Part shown: positions 1-6,604 of the stretch, piece by piece
How the letters are laid out: each line of letters begins with the position of its first letter
How positions within the stretch are numbered: the first letter of the stretch is position 1
Origin: Chloroflexota bacterium
Lineage (GTDB): Bacteria; Chloroflexota; Dehalococcoidia; Tepidiformales; Tepidiformaceae
Direction: 5' to 3'
Assembly: GCA_016191435.1 (NCBI GenBank)
Contig: JACPOQ010000043.1
Span: 1 to 64,000 of the forward strand
Length of the DNA stretch: 64,000 bases
Translations under genes and position numbers: made by a program
The notes under the pieces: generated by a model
The model's input: only the letters and a program-made list of their open reading frames with translations
Database searches by the model: none
Told to the model about the DNA's origin: nothing

Positions 1-2
1 GT

Positions 3-830
3 TTACAGGCGGGAGGCCGGTGGTCGGTTGCCGATAGCAGTGTGTGGCCGAGCGTAGTTGTAGTCATCCAGGAAGGGCTGGAGCGCGGCGAGGCGATCGC
101 CATTGCTCGCGTACGGGCGGCGGTAGGCCCACTCCCGCTGGATGGTTTTGTTGAAGGCCTCGGCTTTGCCGTTCGTCTGGGGCCGATAGGGCTGTGTGTG
201 GAGGCGCTCGATCGCGAGGGAGTCGGCCGTGTCGATGAACGTCCGTGAGCGACGGTAGTCCAGGGCGTTGTCGGTGAGGACACGTTCGACGGTGATGCCA
301 GCAACGGCGAAAGCGTGGACTGCCCGTAGGAGGAAAGCAGCAGTGGTGGCGCCGGTCTCGTCCCGCAGGGCCTCGGCGTAGGCAAAGCGGCTGTGGTCGT
401 CGACGGCGACGTGCACGTAGTCGTGACCGCGCTTGGGGCCGGGGCGATGACGGCCCGCGCCGCTCTCAGCGAAGCCCGGATCGAAGCGCTTGCCTCCGCC
501 TTCGGGGATGCGGCCGAACTTCTTCACATCCAGGTGCACCAACTCGCCAGGCCGCTCACGTTCATAGCGGATGACGGCCCGGGTCGTGCGATCCAGACGG
601 GCAAGGACAGCCAATCCCTGGCGGCGGAGCACGCCGTAGACGGTGGAGGCGGCCAGCCCCAGCTCGTAGGCAATGCGATGTGGGCCCGCGCCGAGCTCGC
701 GCCGCAGCGAGCAGATCGCCTCAACTACTGTCTCCGCGAGTGCGTGAGGCAATCGTCGCGGCGCGCTCGAACGGTCTTTGAGTCCCGCCATCCCTTCCTC
801 CCGATAGCGTCTCCAGGTGTGACAACTCAA
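3..830 (-). CDS. IS481-family transposase, N-terminally truncated
   Basis: DDE-type integrase-core transposase of the IS481 group, which would catalyse cut-and-paste movement of its own insertion sequence. The catalytic triad is visible: D101 in ELVHLDVKKFG, D187 in VLTDNALDYR and E224 in YRPQTNGKAEAF. The usual IS481 N-terminus, a helix-turn-helix of about 40 residues before the WRRYREEG motif, is missing. The frame is open only from just behind a stop codon upstream of position 830, and reading begins at TTG in the tail of that helix-turn-helix. The C-terminus ends abruptly after RPPASRL at the window edge, so the far end of the element is outside view. No matching terminal inverted repeat was found at 831-1174. 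Probably an inactivated or decayed copy. Confidence 0.85.
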   Translation of the reverse strand: MSCHTWRRYREEGMAGLKDRSSAPRRLPHALAETVVEAICSLRRELGAGPHRIAYELGLAASTVYGVLRRQGLAVLARLDRTTRAVIRYERERPGELVHLDVKKFGRIPEGGGKRFDPGFAESGAGRHRPGPKRGHDYVHVAVDDHSRFAYAEALRDETGATTAAFLLRAVHAFAVAGITVERVLTDNALDYRRSRTFIDTADSLAIERLHTQPYRPQTNGKAEAFNKTIQREWAYRRPYASNGDRLAALQPFLDDYNYARPHTAIGNRPPASRL

Positions 831-1174
831 ACCAACGGCATGGCCCCCACTTCGTCAAGGTATCTGTATAAGCTGATGACTACTTCCTGTGCGCAACCTT
901 CGTGGGAACTACAACTAGAACGGGAGTCGCGCTCGTGGCGATCGGTGGCCGGCGGCCGCCGCGGCCTCGCGCTCTGCGCTCGCCCGCTGATCCACGTGTG
1001 CCCGCGTTCGGAGCGTCGCGGCGTTCCCGTGACAATGAGCGCACGCGGAGCGGCCACAGAGGGCCGCGACTCCGAGACGGCGGCGATTTTCAGAGCAGTC
1101 CCGAGTGCGGCTGGCTGCGAGGCGACGGTTCGGGGGCTAGACTTGGGGCACTCGCTTTCGGAAGGGGTGCGACT
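831..1174. other. Intergenic stretch between transposase and cupin gene
   Basis: No convincing gene is seen in these 344 bases. The open frames here look like chance GC-rich frames. The stretch around 855-900 is locally AT-rich and could hold the transposase promoter or the old insertion-sequence end. A TAGACT hexamer at 1138-1143 is a candidate -10 element for the cupin gene. Confidence 0.5.
1138..1143 (+). promoter_or_regulatory. Candidate -10 hexamer TAGACT for the cupin gene
   Basis: TAGACT lies 31 nt ahead of the GTG start at 1175. The same hexamer recurs upstream of coaE, uvrA, rplU and the biotinyl carrier gene. No good -35 is visible, so this is a weak promoter call. Confidence 0.3.
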
Positions 1175-1564
1175 GTGGTGAAGGTGATTCGGCCCAATGA
1201 ACGCGACCGCGGGACGGCGCAGACGCCGGGGATGCGGCGCGAAGCCGGGATTTCCCACAACACCGCCGGCTCGGCGGGTCTGTGGATGGGCACGGCGGTG
1301 AATGACGCGGGCGCGGTCTCCGGGGTGCACCATCACGGGAAGAACGAATCGGGGATCTACATCCTGCGCGGGCGGGTGCGCTTCCGGTGGGGGGAGAAGC
1401 TGGAACACGTAGTGGATACGGAGCCAGGCGATTTCGTCTTCGTGCCACCGTTCGAAATCCACATGGAAGAGAATCTCGATACCGAGAACGAAGCGGAACT
1501 GCTGCTGGCACGGGACAGCCAGGAGGCGATCGTGGTGAACGTGCCGGACCCCCGCGAAGAATAG
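1175..1564 (+). CDS. Small cupin-domain protein
   Basis: Single-domain cupin of 129 residues with a beta-barrel metal site. Cupin motif 1 is visible as GVHHHGKNESGIYILRG (about residues 50-66). Motif 2 follows as EPGDFVFVPPFEIHMEEN. The histidines and glutamate needed to hold a divalent metal are present. Such proteins are usually sugar-isomerase-like, dioxygenase-like or binding proteins, and the substrate cannot be read from the sequence. The GTG start at 1175 is chosen because an AAGGGG Shine-Dalgarno lies 8 nt ahead and the cupin fold begins shortly after. It stands alone and is convergent with the DUF6285 gene. Confidence 0.8.
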   Translation: MVKVIRPNERDRGTAQTPGMRREAGISHNTAGSAGLWMGTAVNDAGAVSGVHHHGKNESGIYILRGRVRFRWGEKLEHVVDTEPGDFVFVPPFEIHMEENLDTENEAELLLARDSQEAIVVNVPDPREE

Positions 1565-1699
1565 CCCTTCACCAGGAGCCTCGTCCGGCCGATCACTCGG
1601 GTGTGATGCGTGCAGCGACCTCGGTATTCGCAGCGGCGGCGTTCCTGGCGTTCTGGGTAACGCTGATTGCCGCGCAGGCGAAATAGACATCGGCCGGGG

Positions 1700-2095
1700 T
1701 CATCCCGTGGCGGCGGCGAGCGCGGGATTCGTGACCGTGAGCTTATCGTGGGTAGTTATGCGAAGGTGCGCCAGGACGCGGGCTCGGAAGTCGCCGGCGT
1801 CGGCGTCGCCGGCGCGGATGCGGGCGACGAGGTCGTGGTTGCGGCGCTGAATTGCGAGACGCACTTCGCTCAGCGCCGCGGGCGGCTCTTCGCGGCCGAG
1901 GAGCGAATCGAGGCCGGCCCATTCGCGGGCGAGGTGCTCTTCTTCGCTGGCGAGTTCGCGCCGGATGATCTGCACGGTGTTATTCGCGACGCGCGCGTGG
2001 AAGCTGACGCGGCCCTCGGTGTTGGGCATCACGTCGTTTACGAGGTAGTTTCCAATGGCTTCGAGGAGCTCATCGACGGTTGGGCGGTCATGCAT
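1700..2095 (-). CDS. DUF6285 domain-containing protein
   Basis: Protein of 131 residues matching the DUF6285 pattern (RPTVDELLEAIGNYL at the N-terminus, then FHARVANNTVQIIRREL). The function of the family is unknown. It is commonly encoded next to aminoglycoside-phosphotransferase-like kinases and acyl-CoA dehydrogenases, and that neighbour is present here. It is the last gene of a minus-strand operon, 33 nt behind the phosphotransferase gene. The intervening gap is filled by a 21-nt copy of the GTGCTGA-heptamer repeat (2100-2120), which places repeat DNA directly in front of this start codon. The ATG at 2095 follows without a clear Shine-Dalgarno, which may reflect disruption by the repeat. 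Confidence 0.75.
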   Translation of the reverse strand: MHDRPTVDELLEAIGNYLVNDVMPNTEGRVSFHARVANNTVQIIRRELASEEEHLAREWAGLDSLLGREEPPAALSEVRLAIQRRNHDLVARIRAGDADAGDFRARVLAHLRITTHDKLTVTNPALAAATG

Positions 2096-2099
2096 GAGA

Positions 2100-2120
2100 G
2101 TGCTGAGTCCTGAGTGCTGA
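2100..2120 (+). repeat. Solo partial copy of the GTGCTGA-heptamer repeat
   Basis: Three heptamers (GTGCTGA, GTCCTGA, GTGCTGA) identical to the first 21 nt of the inverted repeat at 11224. It sits exactly in the 33-nt gap between the phosphotransferase and DUF6285 genes. Confidence 0.8.
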
Positions 2121-2128
2121 AAGGTGCG

Positions 2129-3157
2129 TCATTGGGCGCCTTCGAGGAGCGAGATCAGTTCGATCTCGGTTTCGGCGGGGCGGCGGCCGATGCTGGCGTG
2201 CTCGACGTTGGGGTTCCGGCCGTCGAGGTAGCTGAAGCCCTGGGTAACGGTGATGATGCCCCATTTGAGGTTGCTGAGGGCCTCCCAGTAGCGGACGCGC
2301 TCGCGGTCCACGGGAAAGCCGCCGGCGGCTTCGTAGGCTTCGTAGAAGGCCTCGCGGTCGCCGACGCCGGCGACCGGCTTATCGCCGCCGAAGCGCCAGG
2401 AGCGGATCATCAGGTAGCCGAAGTCCTCCATAGGATCGCCGAAGTGGGCCTGTTCCCAATCGATAACGCCGGTGAGGCCCTGCTCGTCGTACATCATGTT
2501 GCCGAGGCGGAAATCGCCATGGACGAGCACCTGCTCGGGCACCATCGGCATACGTCCGCGCAGCCAGCGCAGGGCCAGCTCGAACACGGGGTGCGGCAAC
2601 TGGGAGGCGATATGAAGGTTCGTTTCGTAGGTATCGAGCTCGAGCTGGGCGGGTGAGGTGCCGGGGATGGGCGTTGGCAGCGCCGAGAGCTCGGGATAAC
2701 GGCGGTAGTCGATGCGGTGGATGCGAGCGAGGCTCTGAGCCAGCTGCGCGGGCAGCACTTCGCGGGTCTTCGCGTACTGGGGGGCGCGGACGAGACGGGG
2801 GCCAAGCGCCTCGCCGGGAACGCGGCGCATGACGAAGAACTTCACGCCGAAGATGTCCTCGTCGCCGTCCCAAAGCGGCTCGGGCACGACGACACCGTTC
2901 TCCCAGGCGGCTTTGATGAGGCTGTACTCGAGGGCCCGGCCGACCGACGTGACGGCGCCTTTGACGGGGTCGGCGCGGAGGATGCCTTCGATGAACTCGT
3001 CGCGGCCATCGGCGTGGTGGACGCGGGCGTCGAACGACCATGTCTCGCGGGAGGCGCCGCCCGAGTAGCGGGACATGGCCGAGAGGTCGACGGCAGTCGC
3101 GCCCGTCTTGCGCTTGATGAAGGTTTCGAGCCCGGCGCGGGCTTCGGACGCGTCCAA
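2129..3157 (-). CDS. Phosphotransferase family protein (APH/ACAD10-like kinase fold)
   Basis: 342-residue protein of the aminoglycoside-phosphotransferase fold, the branch related to the kinase domain of ACAD10/ACAD11. Visible motifs are a nucleotide-loop-like SRYSGGASRETWSF near residue 30, the catalytic-loop Brenner motif LVHGDFRLGNMM (about residues 213-224) and the metal-binding GVIDWEQAHFGDP. In ACAD10/11 this domain phosphorylates 4-hydroxyacyl-CoAs; here the substrate is an inference from fold and context (DUF7064 and DUF6285 partners). The TTG start at 3157 is 2 nt behind the stop of the DUF7064 gene, indicating translational coupling, and it gives a normal family N-terminus. Confidence 0.8.
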   Translation of the reverse strand: MDASEARAGLETFIKRKTGATAVDLSAMSRYSGGASRETWSFDARVHHADGRDEFIEGILRADPVKGAVTSVGRALEYSLIKAAWENGVVVPEPLWDGDEDIFGVKFFVMRRVPGEALGPRLVRAPQYAKTREVLPAQLAQSLARIHRIDYRRYPELSALPTPIPGTSPAQLELDTYETNLHIASQLPHPVFELALRWLRGRMPMVPEQVLVHGDFRLGNMMYDEQGLTGVIDWEQAHFGDPMEDFGYLMIRSWRFGGDKPVAGVGDREAFYEAYEAAGGFPVDRERVRYWEALSNLKWGIITVTQGFSYLDGRNPNVEHASIGRRPAETEIELISLLEGAQ

Positions 3158-3159
3158 TC

Positions 3160-4110
3160 CTACTCGGCCTGGTCGAGGTACTCGCTGAGGCCGTAGCCGA
3201 GGCGTCCGCCATCGAGGACGTACTCGGTCATGCCTTCGCCGATGTGCGTGAACATGCCAGCGCGGCGGTTGCGCAGCGGGATGAAGCCCTTCACCTTGCC
3301 TTCGACGGTGTGCTTCTCGCCGTTGGCCAGCGTGACGACGGCTTTGAGGCTGTCGTGGTAGTTGGTGTTGCCTTCGTAGCCGGTATCGAGCTTCACGTCC
3401 TTGATCTGGACGATTTCTTGGCCCTTCTGAAAGACGCCGCCAACGCGGTCACCGACGACAGAGATGACCATCCCCAGGTCGTCGCCGTAGTTCGCGGTGA
3501 TCCAGCGGTAGGAGGGCGTGGATTGCCAGTAGCGCGGGCCCCACGAGTGGTCGCGGAGCCCGTGACCCTGGAGCTCGAGCACCGGTTCGTCATCGATGGC
3601 GATGGTGCCGGTGACGGCCATGTGCTGCTCGTAGTGGGCGCGCGCGAAATCGTTGCCGGATGTCTCATCGGCGACGTGGCCGTAGATGGGGCCGACGCCG
3701 GTATGCGTCATCTCCAGCCGGAGTTTCTTGTGCGGATTGTTCCGGAAGGCGTCGCCTGGCTCGCGCATCTCGCGCGGGTCCTTGAGGAACACCACCGAGC
3801 CTTCATAGGTGGTGCGAATCTTCTCACCGGGGACGAGCACATCAACCTTGAGGCCGCCGGCGTCCCAGCCGTCGTTGGTGGAAATCTGGGGCCGCTTGTA
3901 GTTGAAGAGCGCCGAGCCATCGGGCAGGTAGACGATCACAGTCATCTCCGCGTGGCCCTCGTTGGCGCGGTTGCCGATGCGCAGGAAGCCGCCCAACTGC
4001 TTCGCGCGGTCGAAGAAGTTGAAGTAGACGGACTCGTTGAAGTTCTCTTCGGGGCCGAGCGGATGGGTGTAGTCGTCCTCCGCCTTGACGTTACCGACGA
4101 TAGTGACCAT
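3160..4110 (-). CDS. DUF7064 (AttH/CrtC-like lipocalin-fold) protein
   Basis: 316-residue protein whose N-terminus (DDYTHPLGPEENFNESVYFN) is characteristic of the DUF7064 family, a beta-rich double-lipocalin fold related to AttH and hydroxyneurosporene synthase (CrtC). Members are often annotated by that distant similarity. The reaction is not established, though CrtC-like hydratases act on isoprenoid double bonds. The motifs GHGLRDHSWGPRYW and YRWITANYG fit the conserved core. The ATG at 4110 is preceded by GGAGG 9 nt away. A longer in-frame N-terminal extension exists upstream, but it is low-complexity and is excluded. First gene of the operon with the kinase-like gene and DUF6285, suggesting one pathway for a hydrophobic hydroxyl-bearing substrate. 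Confidence 0.72.
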   Translation of the reverse strand: MVTIVGNVKAEDDYTHPLGPEENFNESVYFNFFDRAKQLGGFLRIGNRANEGHAEMTVIVYLPDGSALFNYKRPQISTNDGWDAGGLKVDVLVPGEKIRTTYEGSVVFLKDPREMREPGDAFRNNPHKKLRLEMTHTGVGPIYGHVADETSGNDFARAHYEQHMAVTGTIAIDDEPVLELQGHGLRDHSWGPRYWQSTPSYRWITANYGDDLGMVISVVGDRVGGVFQKGQEIVQIKDVKLDTGYEGNTNYHDSLKAVVTLANGEKHTVEGKVKGFIPLRNRRAGMFTHIGEGMTEYVLDGGRLGYGLSEYLDQAE

Positions 4111-4177
4111 GTTGCCGTGCCTCCGTGATGGTGAGGGGATCATACGCCGGTTGTTCATGCGGCGCGAACAATAGGAG

Positions 4178-4211
4178 GTGCTGAGTGCTGAGTCCGAGTC
4201 TTGAGTCCTGG
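4178..4211 (+). repeat. Permuted copy of the GTGCTGA-heptamer repeat
   Basis: Two GTGCTGA heptamers followed by degenerate units (GTCCGAG, TCTTGAG, TCCTGG). It lies in the divergent intergenic region between the DUF7064 gene and the membrane-protein gene at 4269. Confidence 0.65.
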
Positions 4212-4268
4212 GTGGCGGTGTCGCACGGCAGAGGGAATCGGGTACGATCGCTGGCGAGGTGGTGGAAG

Positions 4269-4697
4269 ATGCAATTCGGTGCGGAGCGACCCGTGCCCGG
4301 GGCGCTGAGGTGGATCCTGGCGGCGGACGCGGTCTTTGAGTTCGGCGCGGCGGCGGCGATGGCGGTGTTCGCGGGACAGTTCGCACGCTGGCTGGCGACG
4401 GCGCCGGCGGTGTTTTATGTGCTGGCGGCCGCGTTCGCCGTAGCCGGCGGGGCGATCACGTGGCTCGCCAGCCGGAGCGTACTGCCGGCGGAAGTGCTGC
4501 GGCTGCTGGCGCGGGCGAACATCCTCGGCGGTGTCGTGGGCTGGGGGCTGCTTATCGCGATCTGGCGATCGTTCGACCCGGAGGGCCGCTGGATCCTGGG
4601 GGCAGCCGCTGACTCGTTTATCGCGATTGGGCTGGCAGAGATGCTCGCCTTGCGGAAGTGGGAAGCGAGCGGGGAAGAGCGCGACCGCGCGCGCTGA
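4269..4697 (+). CDS. Small four-helix integral membrane protein
   Basis: 142-residue protein of unknown function. Four hydrophobic segments are visible at about residues 15-38, 46-68, 85-103 and 110-130. A charged C-terminal tail (RKWEASGEERDRAR) follows. No catalytic or transport motif was recognised. The ATG at 4269 is chosen over an upstream in-frame start at 4185, because that start would translate the heptamer repeat and add an arginine-rich leader. A TACGAT hexamer around 4250 could be the -10 element. The gene is divergent from the DUF7064 operon and precedes the molybdopterin oxidoreductase by about 100 nt. Confidence 0.65.
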   Translation: MQFGAERPVPGALRWILAADAVFEFGAAAAMAVFAGQFARWLATAPAVFYVLAAAFAVAGGAITWLASRSVLPAEVLRLLARANILGGVVGWGLLIAIWRSFDPEGRWILGAAADSFIAIGLAEMLALRKWEASGEERDRAR

Positions 4698-4803
4698 GGC
4701 GCTGCCGAACCCGAGATCGCGCATGTACCGCCGTGACAGGGTGAAACGCCAGCCGTTACGCTGAGACTACGACTGCATGAGACTGCTCAGGAGAATACAG
4801 GAC

Positions 4804-5397
4804 ATGGCCTCACCGGCTACCCGCGAGATGCGCCCCGATGGCAAGCCGCGGCTACCGCCCGGCCAACACCTCACTACCGGCTGGCCGGTGCTGCATTACG
4901 GGAGCATCCCGCGCATCGAAACCGAGAAGTGGAAGTTCAAAGTCTGGGGCCTCGTGGACGAGGAAATGGAGTTCGGCTGGGACGAATTCAACGCCCTCGG
5001 CAGTGCCACGGACTTGAACGACATTCATTGCGTGACGACCTGGAGCAAGTACGACAACACCTGGGAAGGCGTGCCATTCAAGGCGCTGTACGACCGCATC
5101 AGGGTGAAGCCCGAAGCGAAGTACGCGATGATCCACAGCTACGGCGGCTACACGACCAACGTGCCGCTGGAGGACCTGATGCGCGAAGGCGTGATGTTCG
5201 CGCGCTCACACAACGGCGAACCGCTGACGAAAGAGCATGGCTGGCCGATGCGCCTCGTGGTGCCGCACCTCTACTTCTGGAAGAGCGCGAAGTGGGTCGG
5301 CGGGATCCAATTCCTCGCCAACGACCGCCCGGGCTTCTGGGAGACGTACGGGTACCACATCTATGGCGACCCGTGGCGGGAAGAGCGGTACAGCTAG
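4804..5397 (+). CDS. Molybdopterin-dependent oxidoreductase, sulfite-oxidase-like
   Basis: 197-residue protein of the oxidoreductase molybdopterin-binding domain family (PF00174; YedY/MsrP-like, sulfite-oxidase fold). It covers the Mo-cofactor domain only, without dimerisation or heme domains. The molybdenum-ligating cysteine is C76 in NDIHCVTTWSKYDNTW, and downstream motifs include GWPMRLVVPHLYFWKSAKWV. The physiological substrate is unknown; relatives act on sulfoxides or sulfite. The ATG at 4804 is chosen because AGGAG lies 10 nt ahead; an in-frame ATG at 4777 lacks this. No signal peptide or Tat motif is visible, so the protein is probably cytoplasmic. No partner membrane subunit is adjacent unless the preceding four-helix protein serves, which is speculative. 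Confidence 0.85.
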   Translation: MASPATREMRPDGKPRLPPGQHLTTGWPVLHYGSIPRIETEKWKFKVWGLVDEEMEFGWDEFNALGSATDLNDIHCVTTWSKYDNTWEGVPFKALYDRIRVKPEAKYAMIHSYGGYTTNVPLEDLMREGVMFARSHNGEPLTKEHGWPMRLVVPHLYFWKSAKWVGGIQFLANDRPGFWETYGYHIYGDPWREERYS

Positions 5398-5497
5398 CCG
5401 GAACGGCGCGGAGGGCCCGCGGAAACGCGGCCTTGCGCGCATTCACGGGCGAGCGGAGTAAACTCATGGGCATGTTGACCGACCGGCCCGCCGCCTC

Positions 5498-6334
5498 GTG
5501 AGTGCCCTTCGCCCGGACAAAGTCGAGGCGCTGGCCGAATGGGCCGCGCGGGTGAAGGCCAACCGCGACCAGGCAGAGCGGCTGCGCGAACCCGCCCCGC
5601 CGGGCGACTTCTACGCACCCATCGCCTCCGTGTTCCGGGCGGACCCGCGGCGGGAGGGCGAGCCGGAGCTCGCCGCCCTGCGGGCGCTGGTGGAGCCGGG
5701 CGAGACGTGGCTGGATATCGGCGCCGGAGGCGGACGGTACGCGCTGCCGCTGGCACTGCGGGCGAAGGAAGTGATCGCGCTCGACCCCTCCGAGGGGATG
5801 CTGAGTGTGTTGCGCACGGCAATGGCGGAAGAGGGCATCGATAACGTACGCGTGGTGCAATCGCGCTGGCCGGCGCCAGAGCTGTCGCTGACCGCGGACG
5901 CCGCCTTCATCGCGCACGTGGGCTACGACATCGAAGACATCGGGCCGTTCCTGGACGCGATGGAAGTGGCGGCCGGGCGGTTGTGCGCGGCGCTGCTGCT
6001 GGCGGAATCGCCGGCGGCGCCGGCGAGCGCGTTCTGGCCAGCGATCCACGGCGAGGAGCGTGCGCCGCTGCCGGCCCTGCGGGAGTTCCTGGCGCTGCAA
6101 CTGGCGCGGGGCCGGCTCTGCGAGGTGCGTCTGTTCGAGCGCCCACCGGCGGCGTACCACGCACACGACAACGCGGTGACGTGGCTGCGGCAGCAGTTGT
6201 TCGTCGCGCCGGGGAGCGAAAAGGACCAGCAACTGCAAAAGCTCGCCGCGGAGCGGCTGATCGAGCGGGACGGGCAGTACGGATTCGCGAGGCGAGGCGT
6301 GCCACTCGGTCTGGTCACCTGGGCGCCGCGGTAG
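5498..6334 (+). CDS. Class I SAM-dependent methyltransferase
   Basis: 278-residue Rossmann-fold methyltransferase. SAM-binding motif I is WLDIGAGGGRYALPLA (about residues 72-87), followed by the acidic motif II (EVIALDPSEGML) and a motif IV-like HVGYDIEDI. About 60 N-terminal residues precede the fold, as in methyltransferases that methylate small molecules. The acceptor is unknown. The GTG start at 5498 lies some 100 nt beyond the molybdopterin gene. A TAAACT hexamer near 5453 is a candidate -10 element, so it may be its own transcription unit. Confidence 0.78.
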   Translation: MSALRPDKVEALAEWAARVKANRDQAERLREPAPPGDFYAPIASVFRADPRREGEPELAALRALVEPGETWLDIGAGGGRYALPLALRAKEVIALDPSEGMLSVLRTAMAEEGIDNVRVVQSRWPAPELSLTADAAFIAHVGYDIEDIGPFLDAMEVAAGRLCAALLLAESPAAPASAFWPAIHGEERAPLPALREFLALQLARGRLCEVRLFERPPAAYHAHDNAVTWLRQQLFVAPGSEKDQQLQKLAAERLIERDGQYGFARRGVPLGLVTWAPR

Positions 6335-6340
6335 GCGGCT

Positions 6341-6502
6341 CTACTCGGGCGGCGGATCGGCGGTCGCGCGCTTGCTGATCTCGATGAGCAACCGGAGCGC
6401 CCGGTTCACCGCCTCCGAATCTGGGAAGGCCGCCATGACGTCCTTTTCCAGGAGGACTGAGTTGATCCCGGACCGGTAGCGTTCATCGTACTTGCCGCGC
6501 AC
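6341..6502 (-). pseudogene. Remnant or very short gene of a small conserved hypothetical family
   Basis: A short minus-strand frame reads VRGKYDERYRSGINSVLLEK, then DVMAAFPDSEAVNRALRLLI and a charged tail. This resembles the core of a widespread family of roughly 80-residue hypothetical proteins, often found near toxin-antitoxin-like genes (family memory, not verified). The frame stays open upstream only to a TAA at 6545-6547 without an ATG. The first usable start is the GTG at 6502, which gives 53 residues, and the usual acidic N-terminus is missing. It is probably a 5'-truncated gene. It lies just downstream of fbiC on the same strand. Confidence 0.5.
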
Positions 6503-6604
6503 GCCCGGCTCGGCGAAGTGGGGCCCAGAGCTTGAGCGGCAATTTTACGCCCAGACGCTTACTACCGTGCGCGGCTCTGACGGCGCGGAACTGGTGTCGC
6601 TGCG

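Noticed and set aside
1606..1686. 26-residue hydrophobic peptide frame (MRAATSVFAAAAFLAFWVTL...)
   Set aside because: It looks like a membrane peptide but has no Shine-Dalgarno close to the ATG and no support beyond hydrophobicity.
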